This document shows, piece by piece, positions 41,348 through 51,545 of a DNA stretch of 64,000 nucleotides. Source of the DNA: Chalara sp. BL73 (Eukaryota > Ascomycota > Leotiomycetes > Helotiales). Location of the stretch: positions 248,001 to 312,000 of the forward strand of contig CAKJVC010000196.1 of the NCBI GenBank assembly GCA_918026815.1. Direction: 5' to 3'. Both the position numbers and the translations under genes were made by a program. Position 1 is the stretch's first letter. Each line of letters begins with the position of its first letter. Under the pieces are notes generated by a model that worked only from the letters and a program-made list of their open reading frames with translations, was not told where the DNA came from and made no database searches.

Positions 41348-42419
41348 GATTGAGTGATGATGGAAAGACCGCTATTGTGTCTGGCTTTCTTGATATCTCG
41401 TGTCTGCGATTTGATTTCTGTAGTAGCTGACTACCAAACAGGTAGCCCCAATCGAGGCTCATAAGCTCTCAACCGTAGAAATCTAAGATGCTGGTAGTTA
41501 GGTGAGGAACTTCTCTAGAAATTTTGATTTCATGTTAGCAGTAACCGTAGGGCATATCTCAAATACGAACCTCACAATGCGTTTTGAGGACAGGAAGCTA
41601 GGTTACAATACTTTTTTATATGTACAATTGCGGCAGCATAGGCGCTGGACTTGGAGTAGCAAGTCCAGAAGTTGATATTGGCGTTGAGAAATATAGACTT
41701 GTTGCTAAGTGGGTTAGATCGTGATCATTGTAGTTGAGGCTTACCCTTGTTGTCTCTGAGCTACAGTAACCTCGTATGTAAACTAGGCGAATACAGGAAG
41801 GGATGGCGGCCGCCCTGTAATACTGGTCAGTGTTACAGTACTGTATCTGCTGCTTGATAAGCTCCAGTATATCTAACACTACCGTACCAGTACTTACTCC
41901 ACTAAGCACACCCAAGCTACTTTGAAAAAGCTAGATTATCAGCTTTTTTAAACATGCAACTATATTTTAATACGCGATGTATATATTTGCGGTGCAACTT
42001 TTTTTATGCATCGTGCAATTAACTACTTTTTATATAAAGTGGTTTTTATCTTTGTTTTTATATATTTTTAAAGCAAGCATTTCTATTGTTGGTTTTTAAA
42101 AGTCGAAAATAGTTTGTCCTTACAGTTTATCTGGTAAAATAGGGTTGAGATAAGGATGACCTCACATTTTTATAGTAAGCACAAGGAAACCTATATAGCC
42201 TTTCAAAATATTGCTGACAAAGCCCTTTTTTGGACCGGGTGGGCAAGGCTGTTCAGGAGCAGGGTTTCACATGGCTGTGCATCTCCTTTACCAAAAAGGA
42301 AGGAAACCTTATGAAATGATACTGTATTCTGCTTCTAACCATCGAGCTCCCACCGAGCCATCCGCTACATGAAACTCCTTCTATTCAACAATATCACACC
42401 CACAGACCCACGGATACGT
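41348..42419. other. AT-rich intergenic stretch, possibly RIP-mutated
   Basis: No gene. The core at about 41930-42130 is extremely AT-rich with long T runs, resembling sequence degraded by repeat-induced point mutation. A minus-strand frame at 41616-41915 lacks coding character. Confidence 0.45.
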
Positions 42420-42851
42420 TTACACGTCAGATGGGGCAGCAATCTCGCCGCCATGCAGGAGTTCAATAACATGAGTGTCACCCTGGTCTGATCTATACTT
42501 CTTCTCTTGAAACACAACTAAATTAGCCCTCAGCCAATCTCTAATGAGGTCATTTCCGGTGGAAAACCTCTCGCCGTCCCTATCCGCAGAAACATAAAGC
42601 CACGCATTTATGAGGGGGTATTGTTGGAGAAGTGGGCTGAGTGTACCCCCGACATTTTTAACAAGTTTCGGGCCCTTCTCTTCATCATTGAGAGTCAGAG
42701 AACCGAAGTGAGCCATGAACCCCATGTCATTTTGCATATAGACCGCTAGTACTGTACAGCCGCTGAGGTCGTTGGCGGATAGACAGTCTCCAGGCTCCGA
42801 CAATGGACAAGCCTCGAAATCGTCCATACTGACTGATGTTATGTCTGGCAT
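42420..42851 (-). CDS. Hypothetical protein, possibly of CheD/CNF-like deamidase fold
   Basis: A single uninterrupted 143-residue frame with sensible codon use (start MPDITSVSMDDFEACPLS, end GGEIAAPSDV). No signal peptide or membrane segment. The segment LSGCTVLAVYMQNDMGFMAHFGSL has a Cys followed about 13 residues later by a His after a hydrophobic strand. Fungal genomes encode small proteins with a similar GC-T-hydrophobic...AHF pattern, and the Cys/His arrangement recalls the CheD/CNF1 glutamine-deamidase fold. That link is inference from a short pattern; function unknown. It sits alone in the gene-poor interval. Confidence 0.5.
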   Translation of the reverse strand: MPDITSVSMDDFEACPLSEPGDCLSANDLSGCTVLAVYMQNDMGFMAHFGSLTLNDEEKGPKLVKNVGGTLSPLLQQYPLINAWLYVSADRDGERFSTGNDLIRDWLRANLVVFQEKKYRSDQGDTHVIELLHGGEIAAPSDV

Positions 42852-44400
42852 GTTGGCGAGTATAGCTCTTCTTTTCGCGATAAAGGGTAGAGATGGTGTC
42901 TGATTGAGCAGGAGGAAATGGAGGATTGGGTTTGAAGGTTCTGGTAATAAAACTCAAGTGCTTGGGGACTCATGACTTATATATATACTCTTGCAGGACT
43001 GACTAGATCGAATCTCACAGCAAATAATGAGCTTATATGTCTAGTACTCAATAGCCATGTCGACTGCAGACATAGGAACACAAAACTTAGGCAAAAATAC
43101 AAGGAAAAACTATAACGCACTCTGTAGGCGAGCGGTCGAGCATGCCACTTCAAACTAACTATATAGATTGTATTAAATGGCTACAGAGGCTAGTACTATT
43201 TGCCACGCCATCGCATCATCTCTTAACCCTGTTTCATGGCGACATATTCCAAGAACGGCATCCGCTGGTCGCAACCCTGGCTTTGAATCGTGCGTGAAAA
43301 GCAATACAGTACCATTTTGGGTAAATGTCTTTCATGATTGCAGAACCCAGGTCCCCACTCCCCTCCCCCCCACTTATGGCTCCTGCACAGTTCAATATTT
43401 CCGCTGCATAGTGATTATCATTTGCCATTCCAGCTTTAGTGCTTACCCTATCGCCTCCTTTCCCCCACCGTGGTTGACACAATTGTATGTACACTCTTGG
43501 CATGACTTGGAGTAACTTCTCGGCGTTCTCGCTTAAATAGCACAACCAATATATTATGCTTATATTCCTCAGCCCTAAGCTAGCAGTCAGACACAATCAC
43601 TTGGCATGATCCATTTTAGAGCCTTTGTCTGAAGTTGCCCGTGCCTGGATTACCATTACTCTCATGACCTTCTATTCCTATCTGGTAAAGACTCGGAAAT
43701 TCTTGGACGACGACGCTGTGAGAAACGAGGATCAAGTCTCAGCTTCTTGACTCTTGCTGACGAATACAGTTGTAACTTGCATCACAAGACCACAGAGAGC
43801 TCCAGGACTCTGACTAAATTGGAGGCTTGAAATTACCAATCACACCTATTCTCGATGGCAAATATCGAGCCTGACTATGTTGCTCGCTCTTGATGCTGCT
43901 TCAGGCAAGCCTGGCGTCGATGCAATGAGGGCCAGAATGAAACCTATTGGTCCTTGCACTCTGAAAGTTGGCAGTGCAACTTCAATCTTCAAGGAACTTC
44001 TAGAATAATGAAAAACGCTATGCAATAGGTAGTCTAGCGTGCATATATCTAACAAATAGCTATACGCAGCTGAATATAGTCATACATAAGTAGTCATGCG
44101 GCAAACATGACAACAGGATAAAGACGAACATTTCATATAGTCAAGGTTCGATACTACAAAACTACAAATATCTAGTTTCGGCGAAACCCGAGAAATCCCC
44201 CAATCGGCCCTCCTAAAGAAAGGCTGTTTTCGTAATCTAGGTTGGTCGTGTGTGTTATAAATACAGCCTTTGCCCTTCACTGATCTCCGGTGTTTTGCTA
44301 TTTCACTCTGTACCCAACTTGAGCGAGCACTTCGTTTTTCTGAATCTCCCAGACACACACCTATAGTAATAGAGTCTCTAACTCATTTTATCTATCAACG
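42852..44400. other. 1.5 kb intergenic, nothing recognised
   Basis: Upstream regions of the CheD-like frame and of the repeat-tailed orphan gene. Short frames (for example 43177-43515 plus and its minus shadow) have no coding character. I see no RNA gene or repeat. Confidence 0.45.
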
Positions 44401-45298
44401 ATGTCAGGTATGAACCCTCCATCTCTACTTTCCATATCATTTATCCCATTCCACCCGACTAACCCTTTCTTTAGTCGTGGCAGGCGCCGATGCTGCTTTT
44501 GGAATTGCTAACCAGGCCAACGATTTCGCTAGCAACTTGATCAAAACCATCGACCAAGGTAGCGCGACTGCAGTGAACGTGACCAGGAATGGAATCCAAA
44601 TTAAGCATATGATCGAGAACGAGGCAAATCGCGAACAAAATGTCAAGTCCGTCAAGGAGCACACGATTGCCTGCGCTATAGACATATTGCGCACAAAGTT
44701 CGAAAACCATTTCAATATTGTCGTGTGCAACGACTACGACCGCGACAAGCAATACTTCGAAGGCGAGTCAAAGACTCTTAAACGGATCACGGTTGTTTTC
44801 GGCGGGACTGTCAACGACGTCAGCAACTTCCGCATCTTCATGTTCCGTGGTGGCAAGTATGAGCGCGGTTCTGCAGATATCGGTCAGCCAGGTTACCGAT
44901 GGGAGCGCGACGGCATTCAGTACTACGGTGTAGGTGGGCAGAAGGTGCAAGTCGAGAACCCAATCGGCTGGCTGGTGCTGAATTTCCCCTCGGCCCAGGG
45001 CGAGGCGTTGTCACCGGAGGAAGTCGAGGCGATGGCCGTGGAGATTGGGATGAGCGCCAATGCTGAGCCGCCTGAAGGTGCTCCTCAAGACGCGGATGCT
45101 GCACTGTCGGCAGACGTGCCGGATTCGTACGATCCGGCTGTTAATACTCCCTCTCAAGGCCAAGGGGACGCAAATCAGGAGGGAGAGTGGGGTGCTCAGC
45201 CAGATGAAGGGCAGGACCAAGGAGAGTGGGGTGCTCAGCCAGATGAAGGGCAGGACCAGGGAGAGTGGGGTGCTCAGCCAGATGAAGGACAGTACTAA
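44401..45298 (+). CDS. Orphan protein with acidic C-terminal 13-residue repeats
   Basis: Exons 44401..44407 (7 nt, ATGTCAG) and 44475..45298, joined in phase 1; 276 residues. The tiny first exon is supported by a good donor (GTATGA), a CTAAC branch site, the CTTTAG acceptor and the resulting MSVVAGADAAFGIANQAND. The main body (about 1-190) looks like a compact alpha/beta fold: an N-terminal helix, NHFNIVVCNDYDRDK, TLKRITVVFGGTV, and GQPGYRWERDGIQYYGVGG. I do not recognise a family. The last 110 residues are acidic and Gln-rich, ending in three copies of GEWGAQPDEGQDQ (the last partial). No signal peptide; probably cytosolic. Confidence 0.75.
45182..45292 (+). repeat. 39-bp coding tandem repeat
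   Basis: Units at 45182-45220, 45221-45259 and 45260-45292 (partial) are nearly identical, differing at a wobble base (CAA/CAG) and near the end. Each unit adds 13 residues to the C-terminus of the orphan protein, so copy number can change without breaking the frame. Confidence 0.92.
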
Positions 45299-47880
45299 GG
45301 AGAGGAATGAGGGACTGCAGTAGTGAATGACTAGTCTAGTTAATCTAAACCCATGTTCGTTTTTCGTACTTGATTCCCCTTTTTCTAGCACGAAAATTGA
45401 AGTTAGGTCCACTCTATTTGGACTGCGGAATGGTGGCCTGTTGGGTTGCCAAGATTTTATTAATCCTTGATATATAAAGCTATTAAAAATCTTGGTTATC
45501 TATCGGAGAGTTTTGGCTACTTATTCGAGAACTTTACCTACGTATTTTAAGTTTTGGCAACCTAACGGGTCTACAATGAACCCGATGGGTCTGGTGTCTA
45601 TTGGTTTTTTTGCGGCACCCAATGGCTCGTCCGCAGTCTAACTACATTTAATTCTTTATATAACGTAGTAGCGTAGATTAGTCAAAGAGGTCAATTTCAT
45701 TTGGCCAACTTTATTTATTAGGTCCGTTCAACTAAATTATGCTAATACGATTTGATACGCAGCACATATTGCTGAAAAAAATGCGAGACAATTTAGCTAA
45801 TGTAGAAGCCCTTTAACCAGACTTTTTTGTAACAATGATTGGCTCTCAGGTGCAGTCGATAATTCCCAGAATGAAGCGCTTGGTAATATTTATCTTCCAG
45901 CCTACGCCAATACAGTATGACATCTGTTGAAGCTTTTCGGCAATTATTAATTAACTCTCTGCAGGTCTCAACTGGAGATTTGACAATTCCAGCTACGACG
46001 TTGACTGGCTCAATATGTTTCTACAAACAGCACCCGGTCTCATTACTTGCGGTACCACTAAAACAGGCTTAGAGGTGGTAGGCTTCTGCAATTTGGAAGT
46101 ACCCTATGAGAGAACAAGCATCATCACGCTTTGCAATACCCCACTCGCTAATATGATAGGTTCTGGAATCGCCCTGGCTGCCTTGGTAGCCTTCTCCGAC
46201 ATATTTTTTTGATGTCTACGCCTCGGCATAACGCATCGCTGATGGATGATCTAGCACCACCAACCATCTTTTTATTTCCTCCAGTAGCTGGGCACCATCT
46301 CAGAGACATAAATGAAGGCAATATCTGCATCCGTGATGTTGCCAACACAGCCTGGAAGCTGCACAATCGAAATTTCCTGTGACATGCTCAAACTTGTGCG
46401 TACTGATCTACAACGATGATTTAACTAAGGAGACATTTCAGGGAAGAGATGGAACCCGCCTAGCTTGAAGCAAGACCCAAATCTCCGGTTTGGTCTTTGG
46501 TATCCAAGATCTCGTGAACATGGTTGAATTGGAGCTATGCCATCGGCTGGATATTACTCGACACCAGCTGCTCCTATGCGACTGCCAACCATCAGTATAG
46601 TCAAATAATCAATTCGATTCATCAGTGGTGCAACTTTCGTGCTGATCAACAAGTCCTGATTACCAATGCGCCGTACTGTCTCTCCGAAGGGCTGTCAACA
46701 AAAATCTATGGTCCTTTGAGCTTGAGCATGCGACCTTGTGTCTCAAAGGCCGCATTATCAATTCCATCAACTCGCATCAGCCAGCCACGGCTATACCAAT
46801 AGTAACAGCCCCATTAGGCCGACTCGGCCACGTGTATACACCTCCCCACTGACTCCCTCAAATCAAGCCTGTGCTGAGAATAGTGGTAACACGAGGTATC
46901 CTAGGATGACTCTCGAATAAGTGTCTTGCAGCTAGAAAAGTATACTTTCTCAACGATCAATCAGTCACTAGGCAGTGCACGCTAGTCAGATATCTAATGT
47001 TTGCTCGGCTTGGTACTGAGGACTTTTGGGTGTGGCACACTTTGTGTCACCTCACACTGCATGATACCTTGGGCTCTTATTCGTGAGAAGTGGTGTTGGG
47101 CACCAATCGAAGGGTATCTCCGTGGCCATTGATGACAGCTTGATAAAGTCCATACCATTACCAGAAACAGACGTTGTGGAACAGACACTTGGTTATCCGG
47201 AAATGAGAAGTGAGAAGGAGGTGTGATCCCTGGTCTACAGCACATATAGGGGTAAGAGAAATTAAGCGAGGATGAATTGAACTAGTGACTCACGGAGGAA
47301 TTGCCGTCCTTCATACTCAGCCGATTGGCTGGTCGCGGCTAAAGAGTTCAAGCCCTTGCAGTATTGAAGCTACAACATCACTTGAAGAGAATGGGGAACT
47401 TGTCGACCTACTGTGCAGGCGCGCTACGATACTTTATATACTGTTCATATATTTGTAATATTAGCGTTGCATAATCTAGTCAGCACTGCGAGTCACTAAC
47501 GGTGATTTCCACTTATGAGGACTTGACTAGAATTATCGCAAGATTCTGGTGTTACCAAAAATTACAACCTGTAGCAAGTGAGTCCCTCCACTTGCCCGAT
47601 TAAACCAAACGTAGCCTCGTCCAACGATTTGAGCTCAGCGAGGAAGAAATAGGAGATAGACAAGCACAAAGCGAGCGCCAGCATCTGCCAATAGCCCAAT
47701 CAAAAATAGAGATGAAGCATAAGACACCTATCAGTGACCCTTCACATATGTTCGTTTATGAGAGAGGCGATTCTGCGATCCAAGTGTATGTACTGTCCTT
47801 CTAAGAAGCAAAAGCGCGCTAGATTGAGTCTATGCTCGCCTACGCAGAAGGAAGAGCAATAAGGATGCAGGATTGTCTGC
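45299..47880. other. 2.6 kb sparse region with gene debris
   Basis: The part 45420-45960 is AT-rich with imperfect short repeats built on GAGTTTTGGCTAC / GAACTTTACCTAC near 45500-45570. At 45960-46212 there is an exon-like frame, listed separately. A 37-codon minus-strand frame (46385 to 46272, starting MSQEISIVQLPGC) overlaps an equally open plus-strand frame. From 46390 to 47880 I see no supported gene. Confidence 0.4.
45967..46212 (+). pseudogene. Exon-like fragment of an unrecognised gene
   Basis: A plus-strand frame begins right after a good 3' splice site (AATTAAC branch, TCTCTGCAG at 45966) and encodes about 80 residues: WRFDNSSYDVDWLNMF, GLITCGTTKTGLEVVGFC and a hydrophobic end GSGIALAALVAFSDIFF, then a stop. 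Upstream there is only AT-rich sequence and no matching first exon, so it looks like a gene remnant. I cannot name the family. Confidence 0.28.
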
Positions 47881-48230
47881 TCAATAACCGGTCGTGGGTC
47901 TATATCCATGGCTCTCATTATCCCCATAGCTCGAGGTGCCTCTTCCTCCACGGTAACTATCATTGCCGAAGTAGCTTGAATGACCGCCATATGTGCCCTT
48001 TGAAGCCTTATAGGCACGATGGCTGTTCGTATACTTTCGTCCCCGTGGACGGCAATGGGGACACGGAGACGCAGTCAATCCAGACCCGTTGCATCTGCAA
48101 CAGGTACTGGAGTGGTTGATTTAGTCCTGCTTACCGTAAAATGAAGAGAGCTAGTTGAGACTTACTTTCTGCTGTGGCCTCCGCAGGACGAACATGTGTT
48201 GTATATAAAACCTCCTGTACAATCGCACAT
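47881..48230 (-). CDS. Small DnaJ-type cysteine-cluster (zinc-binding) protein
   Basis: Two exons on the minus strand, 48230..48166 and 48106..47881, joined in phase 2; 96 residues. The protein starts MCDCTGGFIYNTCSSCGG and continues with three CxxC knots: CSSCGGHS, CCRCNGSG (a full DnaJ CxxCxGxG motif formed right after the splice site) and CPHCRPRG. It ends in a Gly/Ser/Tyr/Arg-rich tail (YRGGRGTSSYGDN). A downstream CAG at 48095-48097 could also act as acceptor, but it would lose the second cysteine pair, so I prefer the CTCCAG at 48107-48109. Without a J-domain this is not a classical Hsp40; it may bind zinc and RNA or partner proteins, but its role is unknown. Gene-poor surroundings. Confidence 0.68.
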
Positions 48231-51200
48231 ATTGAAGGAGATGTATACAATAACGTTAGGGATAGAGGATAAAGATAATATTGGCGCAATAGAAGGGGGG
48301 GAAACCGACGCTGATGGATTTTGCTCTGTTGTGGAATTTAAGGTCTGAAATCTGGATATCTAACTGTCTGCACTAGAGTGCAAAGATGGTCTCTTCACAA
48401 TCTGGTGGTTATGAGTCTCTATCTTGGATCCTATCTTCGCCCGAAGAGGGTCGTTCTTCTTATAAGAATTGAGAGTACCTATTCTTGCATTTTGGCTGTC
48501 AACTCAATACATCACTATCCCGAAGATCGGACTCAGGCAGTCCATCTCAATCTGCTCTTCTCATCTCATTCTTCCACAACTTCACACCGCAGAATTTCCA
48601 GGGAAAGTATTGTGTTTTATTGGAGACAGTTAGCCCAATTCTTGCATGTTCATGATTGCAGATGGCATGTCTGGCGATGGACAACCGTCAGCCATGACAC
48701 GCCACAGAATCCTCTAAATCATAGGCTGGACCTCCCGACGACGTAAAGATGAGGGATTTGTTCGGGTCTCAAAAGGCAACGAGCCTGGGCTCTGTTCATG
48801 GTGCCATATTGGAGAGAATTAGTGGGAGGTGAAAAACGACGCACGCTCTCCGTGCATAGTCTCGACATAGACGGAGAAGGTCATGTTGATGCCACTCAGG
48901 AATGAGGTCTCACTCGCTGGCATATTAGGCTACGAATCGGTGGAATATCCAGGAAACAGCAAGCAATGGAACGCTATAGCTGCTGTGTCCATTGTTTTCC
49001 ATGGCATCTTCTGTATTACAAGTCGCCAGATTCATGCAGCTTCAGGCGCCGCTGGCTCACATTTAGACTAACGGTAGAACACACTTGGGTGTTGTTTGTT
49101 GATCGTTATGTAAAGAGAATCCGCATATGTGGCTGGTCTATACCATGTTGTGTACTCTCATGTGCATTTCTCCAAGCCACAAAGTATCTCTCCCACCTTT
49201 CTTTAAGATGCGCTGTCCTCGGTCTAACGCTGCATGAGGCTATTTATCGGCAAAACAAAGATCAACAGGGTGTATCTAATGGTTTATCTAACATCTACCG
49301 AATCATGGGCTAGGAAAGAAACGAAATGCCTTCTGCTGGCTTGGGAAGAGACTTCGCAGAGGGTGTCAGCAGACACATTCTTTAGGCCTCAAGTCAAAGA
49401 TTGGGAAGACGCAAGGGATTGCTGAATGGGAAACTACTCTCTGAAATCCACTCGAGGATAGGTGAAACGCGACATAATTTGGCGACCCCACGTTCTTCAG
49501 GCTCCTTACACTCTCCATGCATCATCTATGAAATTATGACAAGTCGCAAAACCTGCACGCCCTTGTCCTAGATGCCCCTTGATATTGCCAGAATAGGGAA
49601 CTTGCAGCCAGCAGAATGGTCACCCCATCTCGTTGCGACCCGACGGCTGATTTTTCGGTATGGAAATTCGTTTATACATGGCCACCAAGATGTGCTCTTG
49701 AATAGTGAAATGCTCTGATTGGGTGAGTAGTCTGGCTTCTTACCCACAGAAAGGTTGGCTGCGATATGGCGATGACCTGTGTAACACAGGAGGTAAAGAA
49801 GGCCGATAACAGAGCTCTCCTTCATGACGATTCGGCAATGCCAGACGCTTCAAGCCCGTCTTACAGGCAGCCACCCGGATCATATCAGACCCGCGGCATT
49901 CTGCATTTCACTTTCCACCGAGTGGTCAATATTTATTCCCGGGAATGGATTGTGGCTTTGTAGTTGTTTAAATCGCGCACTATTCTATCATAAAAGAATC
50001 AGAATCAAGTGGCGACTTCACTCATGGTTCGCCAGGCAAGTCAATTATTAGCCACGTCAGAATATTTAGTGATTTCACAAATTCTAAGGGCATGCTGGGG
50101 ATGGATATTGCCTTACAAAATTAGTGGGTTATGGATATTTAATCACTGAATCATTGCAGAGATCTAATTGGGCCGTCGCCTTGGTGGCTGCAGCGTGAAT
50201 GCATCTTCTGGATCTGAAGTTTATTTGCCAGTCTTGATGCGCATATCAAGAACTAGAATTATCATCAGATAAATTGGTAGCCGAAGATCGAATTACGTTT
50301 AAGACATCGGACGATGGGCTTTGAAGCTGAATGTCACAGCAATACATGAATCATTCGATGTAGCTGGAAAACAACATCCTTAGTTCTGGGCTTGGAGTCC
50401 CGAATTTGCCAGGCACTATGATACATGAAACTTAGGCAGCTTTGCTGTAATCTCCAGGAAGGTAATTACACATAAAAACGAGATCTAGCTAGCTATTTTT
50501 TCTACCACGTATCATTCGTCTTCACGAGTTAGAGCTTGAAGTGGGCAGCCGCCTCCCTTTCCTCCCAATCCCCTTTCCCTCTCAGAGTATTGATTCTTTC
50601 TTCATCTATAATCTTAGAAGAAATCCTTACCTTCAAGCAAGGCCTTCATTCAGCAAACCATTCCAACCCCGCCCTTACAATACGGGAACTCAAGCACCCT
50701 AATCTCCCACCCAAAAATCGCATTTCCCACGTCAAGCTTAGAGCATCCGCTGTCGATAGAAAGACTACCAACCCAGCCAAGCACAGGCCGAGAGGGTAAA
50801 GGCCGAACCAAACTCATCTCATGAAGAATTTCATTCACAGAAATAATAAGCTAAACCCTAGCTATTTTTGCCTCCCATCAGCCTTTTATACCTCACCAGC
50901 CGAATCGGGCATCGGGAGGAGATCGAGCTCTATATTCACGCCAGCAGATCAATCCGTATATGGAATGGTAGGCCTAATTTTCAGAACATCAGCCTTTCTG
51001 CGTTGGCTGCTTACTCAATTCTTGCTCTAAAAATTAACTTATAAGCCCAACAAGCCTCGAAGAAAATGCGCCTCCGGCGACGAGACTGCTTCATATCGCG
51101 CTACAATGTGCTTTTCCACAATTTTGTATCTTTCCTATACCCATAACGTAGCTATATATCAATCTCATCAAGGCGGTTGGAAACTATGTCGAAGCTAACT

Positions 51201-51545
51201 ACGTCAAAACCAACATCATAAGATTCTTGCATGAATGTACTCTTCGCTACAGAAAGACGAAGCTTGTTTGGAAAGCAACGTGATATTTATTCCGAGGGTC
51301 TCATTACTGCGATTGACGATTATAGCCAACGCCAGGACATTGCCATGTCGCGCAAAGCCTTACACCACCCCTTCATGGTGCTCAAATGCAGAGAAAATAT
51401 ACACGATAAACCTGTCCCTGCCATCCGTGTAAACCCTAGTTGACTCCTGTTTCAACGCCTGATTCCCCACGCACACAACACCATGAATAGCCTAGAAAAA
51501 GGGAAACCGCTCCATGGGTATTGCCACAGACCATAATTGCGACTC
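48231..51545. other. 3.3 kb gene-poor region
   Basis: Several medium frames (48378-48746, 48966-49313, 50536-50799 on the plus strand) have no conserved motif, poor codon character and overlapping shadows, so none is annotated. No repeat, tRNA or transposon end was recognised. The right edge is the 3' region of the FHA-domain gene. Confidence 0.45.

Noticed and set aside
46524..46802. 92-codon plus-strand frame in the sparse interval
   Set aside because: No recognisable motif, and the flanks have no promoter or splice signals; left as gene-free sequence.
48378..48746. 122-codon plus-strand frame
   Set aside because: Composition typical of non-coding sequence, many Trp/His/Cys from random codons, no conserved block and no splice context.
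50536..50799. 87-codon plus-strand frame
   Set aside because: Lys/Pro/Ser-rich by chance in a C-rich stretch; no homology pattern recognised.
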